A program made the position numbers and the translations under genes. From CAZSTA01 sp964609495 [NCBI: uncultured bacterium] (GTDB taxonomy: Bacteria; CAZSTA01), in the NCBI GenBank assembly GCA_964609495.1, contig CAZSTA010000135.1:1-9932 (forward strand): DNA of 9,932 nucleotides, in the 5' to 3' direction. Positions 1 through 6,397 of the stretch are shown here, piece after piece; position 1 is the first letter of the stretch; every line of letters starts with the position of its first letter. The notes beneath the pieces were generated by a model. It was not told the origin of the DNA, did not search any database, and saw only the letters and a program-made list of their open reading frames with translations.

Positions 1-1641
1 AAGGACAATGGTTTTCTTATGCAGAGAGCTGCGCCGCTTGTGGAGCAGATGACAAAATGGAACTATTCGACTTCTGAAGCAATGGAACGGTTCAAAAAAG
101 AAGGCTTAGTCTTTCCACCCCATGAACAAGTGGTCGAAAACTTCTACAATGAAATCTTGGAACTTGAAAAACAAGGTAAAAATGGTATATGGGCACGGTT
201 TCTTAAAAACTCCTTTGCGCCAATGATTGCTGGCAAATTTGACTTCGTTGTTGGAAATCCTCCATGGATTATGTGGGACTATCTCTCCCAAGACTATAAA
301 AATGCGACTTTACAACTATGGAAAGATTATGGACTCTTTTCGCTTAGTGGCTTTGGTGGATGGCTGAGTGGAAGTAAAAAAGATTTTTCAATGCTATTTA
401 CTTACGCTTCTGCTGATTATTATCTAAAAGATGGTGCTAAGTTAGGGTTTTTGATAACTAGGGGTGTTTTAAAATCAGGCACTCGAGCAGAAGGTTTTAG
501 ACGATTTAAGATCGGAGATAAAGCATATCTGAAAGTATTAAAGGCTCACGATTTAGTTTCTATACAACCTTTCGAGGGAGCAACTAATAAAACTGCTGCA
601 ATTATTCTGAAAAAAGGAGAAAAAACAGAATACCCACTGCCTTATATTTTTTGGACTAAGAAAAAGGGGGTTGGCAAAATTGCTACTGATAAATTACTCA
701 ACGAAGTTCTGCCACTTTTACAAAAGAAAAGGTGTATTGCTCAACCAATTGGTTCAGAAGTTGGTGCGTGGCAACATTTATTAGAAGAAGAAAAGAATCT
801 AAGTGCAGTAGAAGGTAAGAATAATTATAAGGCAATTGCTGGTGCATTTGCTTCTCCTTATGGAGTATTCTGGCTTGAGATTGACGAGGTTTTATCTGAT
901 GGAAATGTAATAATTAAGAACTTAACCGAAAAGGGCAAAATTAAAATTGCTTCGCTTCGCGAAAAAATAGAGCCTGATTTGATATATCCTGCGCTAAGGG
1001 GCTCCGATCTGAAAAGATGGGACTACGAACAGGAAATTTTCCTTTTAATGACCCAAGATCCTGAAACCCGTAAACCATACCCCCTATCTGTAATGAAACA
1101 AAATTGGCCAAGAACATATGGGTATCTCCTTTATTTTAAGGAAATAATTCCAAAATATGGTTCTAAAGCGAAAAAGAAACTAGCAGAAAGAACTGAATTT
1201 TATGCACTATTTAATATAGGAAAAGAAACTATTTCTCCTTATAAGGTTGTTTGGAAAGCAATGTCAAACGATATTTTCGCAGCAGTTGTATCAACTATTA
1301 AAACCGATCTTGGATACAAAATTGCAGTTCCTCTTCATACAACTTCCTTTTTTGCTACCAACAATGAATCCGAAGCCCATTATCTTTGTGCCATTATTAA
1401 CTCGACTCCCGTGCGGGAATTTATCAAATCGTTTTCTTCCGCTGGTCGTGGCTTTGGTACACCTTCAGTAATGAAGCATGTCGGCATTCCTGAGTTTGAT
1501 CCCGAAGACGAACTCCATCAAAAACTGGCTCAACTTTCTAGAACTCTCCACGACCTCAAGCCGAAGAATAAACTTGGTGAAGTTGCAAGGTTGGAAAAAG
1601 AAGTAGATAATTTTGTTCGTAAACTATTTGGTATAAAATAG
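1..1641 (+). CDS. N6-adenine DNA methyltransferase, Eco57I/type IIG-like, 3' part only
   Basis: Transfers a methyl group from S-adenosylmethionine to adenine in DNA. It is probably part of a restriction-modification or phage-defence system. The reading frame is open from the first base, so the gene starts outside the window; the ATG at 19 is only the first Met inside it. Numbered from that Met, residues 74-83 read FDFVVGNPPW, the NPPW catalytic motif IV of N6-adenine methylases. The SAM-binding motif I, expected upstream, and any nuclease domain are not in the window. Residues about 320-510 (YPALRGSDLKRW, then FFATNNESEAHYLCAIINS and a GxGTPSV segment) resemble the C-terminal target-recognition region of TaqI/Eco57I-type enzymes. 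The last 30 residues are charged and probably helical. Base composition is low in GC (24 of 60 at 541-600, 20 of 60 at 901-960), which suggests acquisition by transfer. Whether this is type IIG, a PglX-like BREX methylase or an orphan cannot be decided here. Confidence 0.85.
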   Translation, partial: KDNGFLMQRAAPLVEQMTKWNYSTSEAMERFKKEGLVFPPHEQVVENFYNEILELEKQGKNGIWARFLKNSFAPMIAGKFDFVVGNPPWIMWDYLSQDYKNATLQLWKDYGLFSLSGFGGWLSGSKKDFSMLFTYASADYYLKDGAKLGFLITRGVLKSGTRAEGFRRFKIGDKAYLKVLKAHDLVSIQPFEGATNKTAAIILKKGEKTEYPLPYIFWTKKKGVGKIATDKLLNEVLPLLQKKRCIAQPIGSEVGAWQHLLEEEKNLSAVEGKNNYKAIAGAFASPYGVFWLEIDEVLSDGNVIIKNLTEKGKIKIASLREKIEPDLIYPALRGSDLKRWDYEQEIFLLMTQDPETRKPYPLSVMKQNWPRTYGYLLYFKEIIPKYGSKAKKKLAERTEFYALFNIGKETISPYKVVWKAMSNDIFAAVVSTIKTDLGYKIAVPLHTTSFFATNNESEAHYLCAIINSTPVREFIKSFSSAGRGFGTPSVMKHVGIPEFDPEDELHQKLAQLSRTLHDLKPKNKLGEVARLEKEVDNFVRKLFGIK

Positions 1642-1670
1642 GTAAGACAATTTTAATCTCCTGAAGCCCC

Positions 1671-1695
1671 GTAGTATTCCTTTGAGGACTATTAC
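1671..1695. terminator. Imperfect hairpin between convergent genes, possible terminator
   Basis: TCCT (1678-1681) pairs with AGGA (1685-1688) around a 3-base loop. After one mismatch, 1671-1676 pairs with 1690-1695, including one G-T wobble. It sits in the 50-base gap between the + strand methylase and the end of the - strand operon and runs over the TAA of the metallo-hydrolase gene. No T-tract follows on either strand, so it is at best an unconventional terminator. Confidence 0.25.
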
Positions 1696-2300
1696 ATCTG
1701 CCAATAAGGATTATTCTTCCGTTCATATCCAATCGAGGTCTCCGGGCCATGTCCTGGATAGACCCTTACCTCATCAGGAAGTAGCGACAGCTTTTCTCTA
1801 AGCGAGTGCCTCAAATCCTCCCACGATCCACCGGGGAGGTCTGTCCTCCCCACCGATCCTCTGAAGAGGGTATCGCCCGAAAAGAGGACGGTGCCCAATA
1901 ATAGACAGATACTCCCGGGTGTGTGCCCGGGAGTATGTATCACCCTCAAAGTAAGACGGCCCAGAGAGATCCCATCTCCATCCTCTAAAACCCTGTCTAT
2001 CGGATAATCCTCCGCCTCGAAGAAGGATGGCATCATTCTCGCTAAACCCTCATCAGCCCGGTGCATAAGGATCTCGGATCCTTTAATCTCCTTCAATCTT
2101 TGAACTACGGCGGTGTGATCGGGGTGATTATGCGTTAGAATTATATAACGTAATGTTAACCCTCTCTCCTCCAGTATCTTTATGATATCCTGATAACCAC
2201 CCCCTGGATCGATCACAGCCGCCTGATTGCTATCCTCATCAGCTAGGATATAACAGTTAGTCGCTAAAAGCCCCACCACGAGAGATCTTAGGAACATCAT
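1692..2300 (-). CDS. MBL-fold metallo-hydrolase, glyoxalase II-like
   Basis: Predicted cytoplasmic zinc or iron hydrolase of the metallo-beta-lactamase fold, in the compact glyoxalase-II-like (YcbL-type) group that hydrolyses thioesters or related substrates. The full dinuclear metal set is visible in 202 residues: THNHPDH (H57, H59, D61, H62), H126 in HTPGHTPGS, D143 in FSGDTLF, and H184 in YPGHGPET. The SVGRTDLPGG segment is also typical. The protein lacks the extra C-terminal helical domain of classical glyoxalase II, so glutathione thioesters need not be the substrate. The gene is last in the four-gene leftward operon and starts 10 bases after the CooC-like gene. A GGAGAGGTGA ribosome site overlaps that gene's TAG stop, which suggests translational coupling. 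The protein opens with two Met codons (2300 and 2297). The GGAG core is 7 bases from the first and AGGTG is 5 bases from the second, so either could be used. Fold and metal site are secure; the substrate is unknown. Confidence 0.92.
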   Translation of the reverse strand: MMFLRSLVVGLLATNCYILADEDSNQAAVIDPGGGYQDIIKILEERGLTLRYIILTHNHPDHTAVVQRLKEIKGSEILMHRADEGLARMMPSFFEAEDYPIDRVLEDGDGISLGRLTLRVIHTPGHTPGSICLLLGTVLFSGDTLFRGSVGRTDLPGGSWEDLRHSLREKLSLLPDEVRVYPGHGPETSIGYERKNNPYWQM

Positions 2301-2310
2301 TTCACCTCTC

Positions 2311-3102
2311 CTAAACTTGGGCCACTCTCTTTAGCTTTTCCTCCAATGTCCCTCTTATCTCTTTCACCTTCTCTACTAACTGAGGAGATATATCATAGGG
2401 AGATACCCCTTCCAGATCAGCCTGGATTATCTCTTCGGAGAAGGGGATGAATCCTAGCACATCCTTCGGATCAACATGGGATAAGATCAAGGCCTTATCG
2501 GACTCGCTCCGAATCTTATTTCCCACGACGAAAACTCTCTTAATCCCCAGATCCTTGGCTAATTTCCTGATCGTGGACACCGTTTTGAGGCTCCGCCGAC
2601 CGGGTTCAACAACTCCGATCATCGCATCAACCCCTTGCGCAGTTCCCCGTCCGAGGTGTTCCACTCCAGCGACCATATCCATAATAACAATCTCATCTCG
2701 AAGTAGAACCATATAACCGATCAAAGCTCTGACGAGTGCGTTCTCCGGACAATAGCATCCTGTCCCTCCGATCTTTATCGCTCCCATCACGAGAAGTTTG
2801 ATCCCCTCATATTTCTGGGAGAAGTTATCAGGGATATCATCAACGCGGGGATTGAGCTTGAAATATGTCCCAACCGATCCAGGAGCCGCCCCGGTTCTTT
2901 CCTCGATCAAGTCCCTCATTTTTATGAGTGGTGTTATCTCATCAGCCACCTCGGGAGGGAATCCGATCGCTGAGGCTAAATTAGCGTTCGGATCAGCATC
3001 AACCGCTAGAATCTCTCGCCCCTCTGCGGCATAGATTCTAGCTAGCACTCCAGCTAGCGTTGTCTTTCCCACCCCTCCCTTGCCAGCTATCGCTATCTTC
3101 AA
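2311..3102 (-). CDS. cooC: CooC-like nickel/CODH-maturation ATPase
   Basis: P-loop ATPase of the SIMIBI class (MinD/NifH/CooC group). CooC proteins act in the cytoplasm as dimers and drive ATP-dependent insertion of nickel into the C-cluster of carbon monoxide dehydrogenase. With the TTG start at 3102 the protein has 263 residues, close to known CooC length. Visible motifs are a deviant Walker A with signature lysine at residues 7-14 (GKGGVGKT), a switch segment VDADPN (34-39), the CooC-specific CYCPEN with C116 and C118 (the CXC pair that binds metal across the dimer) and a Walker B-like region with D142 followed by HLGRGTA. The latter reads DMVAG where I would expect DMEAG or DTEAG, a possible loss of an acidic residue. 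The TTG is chosen because AAGGAAG stands 8 bases before it and translation then begins MKIAIAGKGG as in the family. An upstream ATG at 3186 would add 28 unlike residues and overlap the MocA gene. No CODH gene is in the window, so the client is inferred. Confidence 0.88.
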   Translation of the reverse strand: MKIAIAGKGGVGKTTLAGVLARIYAAEGREILAVDADPNANLASAIGFPPEVADEITPLIKMRDLIEERTGAAPGSVGTYFKLNPRVDDIPDNFSQKYEGIKLLVMGAIKIGGTGCYCPENALVRALIGYMVLLRDEIVIMDMVAGVEHLGRGTAQGVDAMIGVVEPGRRSLKTVSTIRKLAKDLGIKRVFVVGNKIRSESDKALILSHVDPKDVLGFIPFSEEIIQADLEGVSPYDISPQLVEKVKEIRGTLEEKLKRVAQV

Positions 3103-3110
3103 GGATAACA

Positions 3111-3117
3111 CTTCCTT
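3111..3117 (-). promoter_or_regulatory. Ribosome binding site deciding the TTG start of the CooC-like gene
   Basis: On the - strand AAGGAAG (3117 down to 3111) is separated by 8 bases from TTG at 3102-3100. This spacing supports TTG over the in-frame GTG at 3111-3109, which would overlap the AAGGAAG itself, and over the ATG at 3186. Confidence 0.7.
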
Positions 3118-3139
3118 TCTTGGTTCAGTTCTCCTTTTC

Positions 3140-4147
3140 CTAAAGCATAATTGCTTCTCCCCTCCGAGCGGATTCTCGAACTGCATCTATAACCTGCATC
3201 ACCTTTCTTGTCTCGGAGGGCTTTACGATAAGCTCTTCTTTCTTCTCTAAAACTCCTCTAAGATTTACGTAGTAATCATTCCAACTACTTATCACTGGAT
3301 CAACGATATATTCTCCCTTTAACCCTTTCGCCTCTGTCCTCACGCGAACTTTATCCTCAAGGGAAAAGTTGTTCTTCACCGCAGTTCCCTTATCACCGAT
3401 CACATACCAGCGAGGAACTGGGTAGCGAGATACCCCGCTCGCCTCAGCCTGAGCGACAACGCCGTTCTCGAAACGAATCAAACACTTAAAGTAGTCATCC
3501 ACCTCGTTCGTCCATACAAATCCCCCCATCTGTCCATAGACACTCTTCACTGGTGAGGGAACCATCTGAAGCAATTGATCAAGAATGTGCGAGCCCCAGT
3601 CGTAAAGCACACCTCCTCCATAGGCTTTCTGCAATCGCCAGCGGGTATCGAATTCACGCACCGCGTATCCCTCGGAGGAACCATAGCTATTTATCCTGCT
3701 CTCGATAGCGAAGACCTCGCCCAATAATCCATCCTCGATCACCTTTCGGATCGTTAGATAGTCGGAGTCCCAGCGTCTATTTTGGAAGCTACTAATTATG
3801 ACTCCGTTCTCCTCCGCTACCGCGATCATATCGTCTGCCTCTGCGGTTGAGAGTGCAATCGGCTTTTCTACAACCACGTGTTTTCCTGCTTTCATCATCT
3901 TAACTGCTAAGTCGTGATGGGTGTTGGTAGGAGTAGAGATTATCACCAGATCCGCGCCCGATTCGGTCAAAAATAGATCGAGATCGGAGTAAGCCTTTAC
4001 TCCATAGTGTTCTTCTGCGAACTGTCTCCTCTTATCGATAATATCGTATACTCCCGCCAACTCCACCCCCTCGGTGCAACATATCATCGGACAATGCACA
4101 TCTTGAGCGATACGTCCCATCCCAATTACCCCAATTTTAATTGACAT
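3140..4147 (-). CDS. Gfo/Idh/MocA-family NAD(P)-dependent oxidoreductase
   Basis: Predicted cytoplasmic dehydrogenase acting on a sugar, inositol or related polyol or sugar-nucleotide, with NAD(H) or NADP(H). The 335-residue length fits the family. The N-terminal Rossmann fold shows GVIGMGRIA (residues 6-14) after a beta strand, and the family signature VVEKP lies at 92-96, with K95 the usual catalytic lysine. The C-terminal alpha/beta domain contains YDWGSHILDQ, where D183 and H187 match the conserved catalytic Asp/His region. No signal peptide is seen. An AAGGAGG ribosome site stands upstream of the ATG, and the gene begins 27 bases after the PASTA pseudokinase, second in the leftward operon. 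The substrate cannot be predicted from sequence alone. A role in modifying a cell-surface sugar would fit the envelope-facing first gene, but that is speculation. Family assignment is very secure. Confidence 0.93.
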   Translation of the reverse strand: MSIKIGVIGMGRIAQDVHCPMICCTEGVELAGVYDIIDKRRQFAEEHYGVKAYSDLDLFLTESGADLVIISTPTNTHHDLAVKMMKAGKHVVVEKPIALSTAEADDMIAVAEENGVIISSFQNRRWDSDYLTIRKVIEDGLLGEVFAIESRINSYGSSEGYAVREFDTRWRLQKAYGGGVLYDWGSHILDQLLQMVPSPVKSVYGQMGGFVWTNEVDDYFKCLIRFENGVVAQAEASGVSRYPVPRWYVIGDKGTAVKNNFSLEDKVRVRTEAKGLKGEYIVDPVISSWNDYYVNLRGVLEKKEELIVKPSETRKVMQVIDAVRESARRGEAIML

Positions 4148-4174
4148 TTATCTCGCTTCCTCCTTAAAATAAAG

Positions 4175-6055
4175 TTATAGATCCACTTCCTGATAGATCA
4201 TTCCATTCAAATATATCTGCGCCTTCCCTCTTCCCTTCCAACGAAGATCGATGGTTACTTCCTCTCCCGGCTCATAGATTCTGTTATAGATCTGACGCAA
4301 TCCCTCTTCATCGCTCAATAAGACCTTGACCTCGACTGGTGCCTCTCCCTCGGGAATAACGAAATTAATAGATTTATAGCTGTAACCAGGTTCAGGAAGC
4401 TCGATTTCCACTGGAGGTTTGGTCTCCTCTGGAGGAGGAAGCACCTTCTCCTCCGGGGAAGAAGGGGATTTCTCCTCTTCAGACTCCATCGGTGATCCCT
4501 TGCTAACAACGAAGCTGATCTCTTGTCCCTCACTCACAAACTCGCCGAATTCTGGCTTCTGCTCAATTATCAAGCCTTCCGGAACGAGGACGGAATTTCT
4601 CTCGGTCATCTCACCCAAAGTCAAACCCACTTTCAGCAAGGCTTCCTCTGCTAGAGCTAGAGGAGCACCTCTGAAATTGGCTAAAGGAAACGTTCTGGGT
4701 TTTGGTCCCAAGCTTATCAACATATTGACCGTTGTCTCTCGAGGAACCTCCGTTCCAGTCGGCGGATCGAGAGCGATAACTCTACCCCTAGGAATACTGG
4801 AGTGATGAACATAGGCTTTTCCTCCAACCTTCAGCTTACTTCTATGAAGAGCTATCTCTGCCTGTCGCGTCAGATTTCCTTCTAGTTTAGGAACCTCTTC
4901 CAGTTTCACCCCTAAGCTCACTATAACTCTTATCTCACGCCCCTCTTTTACCCTAGAGCCCGCTTGAGGATCTTGAGACATGATATATCCTGCTGGGAAG
5001 TTCTCGCTATAAACCTGCTCATCCATTTTAAGCTCTAATTTAAGATCTCGTAGCTTCTTATCAGCCTCACTCAAGCGCTCTCCAACTAAATCGGGAACCT
5101 TCGCCTCTCCTACGTTAAGATACCCCTCTATTAGGTTAGAAACCCATATAGTAGCTCCCACAAAAACTCCGAGGATGATGAGAACTATCGCTAGTTTTAA
5201 AAGATAGGAGATAATTCTCCTCCTTTTGGCAAAGGTAGAAGTAGCAGGAGGATCAACAGTAGCTGTGCTTTTAGTTGCTTTAATTTCGTCTGCCTTACTC
5301 CTTCTCCTGATCTGAGTGGTAAGTTTGCTATTTTTTAAATCCTGTAAAAGCTCATAAGGGGAATACTTCTCACTTGGATCAAGGGCTCCCATTATAATTC
5401 GATCTAAAGAAGCACTCAAACGAGGATTGAGAGCAGAAGGCGTTGGGGGAGCGATCCTACCCAATGAGGAGGGATTTTGCGATAGTTTATCCTTGAAAGG
5501 AGATGTCCCAGTGGAGAAGAAATAGAGGACCTGTCCTAGAAGGTCTCTCTCTATCTGAGAGGTAGAGAGATTATTCTCATCCATAAGATCTCCTACTGTA
5601 GCGATCTTAACATTTCCCTCTTTATCTATCAAGAGATCATCTAATCCCCAAAGGGAATTCTCCAATCCCCGACTAGAGATAAATCCCCAAAAATCTGCTA
5701 TTTCTTCTGCGTTTTTCACCGCTTTTTGAGGAGATATCTTTCCTCTCCTTTCCTGATTCTTTGCGCTCTCACCTTGGAAATCCTCCCTCACTAGACAATG
5801 AAGACTCCTGATCTCCTCTATTTCCAAGATGCTTACAAGATTGGGATGACGGACTCCCTTCCACCTCTCAGCAAATCGCTTGAACTCTCTTATCAATTCC
5901 TCGCTTGCGGCAGGATCGAGGATCTCTAAGATCACTGGGACTCCTCCTGGATCGCTCTTCGCCTCATAAAGGACGGTATCTTTGCTCTCTGTAAGCGGCT
6001 TGCCCAATTTATACCTAGGGGATAATTCCTCAGTTAGACTCTGTTGTTCCATCAT
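4175..6055 (-). CDS. Membrane PASTA protein with a degenerate (pseudo)kinase domain
   Basis: The layout is that of bacterial PknB/Stk1 serine/threonine kinases: a cytoplasmic kinase-like domain (about 14-245), a basic linker, one membrane helix (281-307), three PASTA repeats (about 316-383, 385-450, 453-520), a Pro/Glu-rich linker (521-555) and a C-terminal beta-rich domain (556-626). PASTA repeats in this family bind peptidoglycan fragments or lipid II. The kinase domain lacks every catalytic signature: no glycine-rich loop, E44 where the VAIK lysine should be, LENSLWGLDDLLI (131-143) in place of HRDLKPEN, and T153-V154-G155 in place of DFG. Only about 14 residues separate that point from the alpha-F-like LLGQVLYFFSTGTSPF, so the activation segment and APE motif are essentially gone. 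It is therefore predicted to bind or scaffold rather than phosphorylate. Two ATGs open the gene (6055 and 6052); GAGAGG is better spaced (6 bases) for the second. It is the first gene of the leftward operon. Confidence 0.9.
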   Translation of the reverse strand: MMEQQSLTEELSPRYKLGKPLTESKDTVLYEAKSDPGGVPVILEILDPAASEELIREFKRFAERWKGVRHPNLVSILEIEEIRSLHCLVREDFQGESAKNQERRGKISPQKAVKNAEEIADFWGFISSRGLENSLWGLDDLLIDKEGNVKIATVGDLMDENNLSTSQIERDLLGQVLYFFSTGTSPFKDKLSQNPSSLGRIAPPTPSALNPRLSASLDRIIMGALDPSEKYSPYELLQDLKNSKLTTQIRRRSKADEIKATKSTATVDPPATSTFAKRRRIISYLLKLAIVLIILGVFVGATIWVSNLIEGYLNVGEAKVPDLVGERLSEADKKLRDLKLELKMDEQVYSENFPAGYIMSQDPQAGSRVKEGREIRVIVSLGVKLEEVPKLEGNLTRQAEIALHRSKLKVGGKAYVHHSSIPRGRVIALDPPTGTEVPRETTVNMLISLGPKPRTFPLANFRGAPLALAEEALLKVGLTLGEMTERNSVLVPEGLIIEQKPEFGEFVSEGQEISFVVSKGSPMESEEEKSPSSPEEKVLPPPEETKPPVEIELPEPGYSYKSINFVIPEGEAPVEVKVLLSDEEGLRQIYNRIYEPGEEVTIDLRWKGRGKAQIYLNGMIYQEVDL

Positions 6056-6080
6056 CTTCCTCTCAAATCACCCTTCCCTA

Positions 6081-6103
6081 CCCCCTCCCCTCAAGGGAGG
6101 GGG
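6081..6103. repeat. Hairpin 1 (perfect 9-bp C/G-rich inverted repeat)
   Basis: CCCCCTCCC (6081-6089) pairs exactly with GGGAGGGGG (6095-6103) around the 5-base loop CTCAA. It lies 26 bases upstream of the pseudokinase start, inside the predicted leader of the leftward operon. No T-tract follows, so it does not look like a simple terminator. It may be one unit of a dispersed intergenic palindrome family. Confidence 0.7.
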
Positions 6104-6118
6104 GAAACAGAAGGTAAC

Positions 6119-6141
6119 TTCTCCCATTAAGGGAAGGAGAA
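6119..6141. repeat. Hairpin 2 (6-bp inverted repeat)
   Basis: TTCTCC (6119-6124) pairs with GGAGAA (6136-6141) around an 11-base loop. An alternative inner pairing of TCCC with GGGA (6122-6125 with 6131-6134) is also possible. Its left side, GTAACTTCTCCC starting at 6114, resembles the left side of hairpin 3, GTAACCCTCTCCC starting at 6166, which suggests a shared origin. Confidence 0.45.
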
Positions 6142-6169
6142 ATAAAGAGATCAGCCTTATCTCAAGTAA

Positions 6170-6192
6170 CCCTCTCCCCTGGTGGAAGAGGG
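6170..6192. repeat. Hairpin 3 (6-bp inverted repeat)
   Basis: CCCTCT (6170-6175) pairs with AGAGGG (6187-6192), with possible extra pairing of CC and GG inside the loop. It is the third C-rich/G-rich palindrome in a stretch of about 110 bases upstream of the pseudokinase gene. Confidence 0.45.
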
Positions 6193-6255
6193 AATCATAT
6201 CTTGAACTCGCTAGCAAAAAACTAAGAATAACCAATTACTACTTAAAGCTACTTA

Positions 6256-6284
6256 ATAATACAATATTTCAGATAATAAGTCAA
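6256..6284 (-). promoter_or_regulatory. Predicted sigma70-type promoter of the leftward operon
   Basis: On the - strand TTGACT (6284 to 6279) is followed after exactly 17 bases by TATTAT (6261 to 6256), each one base from consensus. Transcription would begin near 6249, giving a leader of nearly 200 bases that contains all three hairpins before the pseudokinase start. The surrounding AT-rich DNA makes chance matches easier, so the call is moderate. Confidence 0.5.
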
Positions 6285-6322
6285 GTAAGAATCCTACCAC
6301 TAATATTTAGGAAATATAACTA

Positions 6323-6351
6323 TTGGAAAATATAATTACTTATGTTATAAT
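6323..6351 (+). promoter_or_regulatory. Predicted sigma70-type promoter of the rightward operon
   Basis: TTGGAA (6323-6328), 17 bases, then a perfect TATAAT (6346-6351) with an extended -10 TG at 6343-6344. Transcription would begin near 6358, about 40 bases before the chosen ATG at 6398. An in-frame TTG at 6323 lies inside the -35 box and so cannot be the gene start. A second TATAAT at 6331-6336 has no good -35 at the right distance. Confidence 0.6.
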
Positions 6352-6378
6352 TAGATGGAGTCAACTTCTTCTTAATTC

Positions 6379-6392
6379 GAGGAGGTTAAGGA
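6379..6392 (+). promoter_or_regulatory. Ribosome binding region deciding the ATG at 6398
   Basis: GAGGAGG (6379-6385) and AAGGA (6388-6392) both precede ATG 6398. AAGGA is spaced 5 bases from it and GAGGAGG 12. The next in-frame ATG (6437) has no comparable site. Confidence 0.6.
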
Positions 6393-6397
6393 CCAGA

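Noticed and set aside
2447-3034. Two + strand open frames antisense to the CooC-like gene
   Set aside because: They oppose a gene with clear conserved motifs and show Ser/Thr/Ile-rich shadow composition.
3103-3186. Longer CooC-like protein starting at ATG 3186 and overlapping the MocA gene
   Set aside because: The added 28 residues are unlike CooC N-termini, and a well-spaced AAGGAAG favours TTG at 3102, after which the protein starts with the family-typical MKIAIAGKGG.
4419-4805. Open frame of 128 residues on the + strand
   Set aside because: It is antisense inside the PASTA region, Ser/Gly/Pro-rich as expected from the opposite strand of Glu/Pro codons, and has no ribosome site.
4175-6055. 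Active serine/threonine kinase (PknB/PrkC)
   Set aside because: The VAIK lysine, HRD aspartate, DFG aspartate and activation segment are all absent.
6081-6192. CRISPR array or intrinsic terminators
   Set aside because: The three units differ in sequence and have no constant direct repeat or spacer pattern, and no T-tract follows any hairpin.
5982-6335. Open frame on the + strand across the control region
   Set aside because: It runs antisense to the pseudokinase start and through the hairpins, shows no ribosome site or recognisable domain, and has low-complexity basic content.
6323-6397. TTG at 6323 as the start of the helical membrane protein
   Set aside because: It lies inside a predicted -35 box upstream of a perfect extended -10, and has no ribosome site; ATG 6398 has one.
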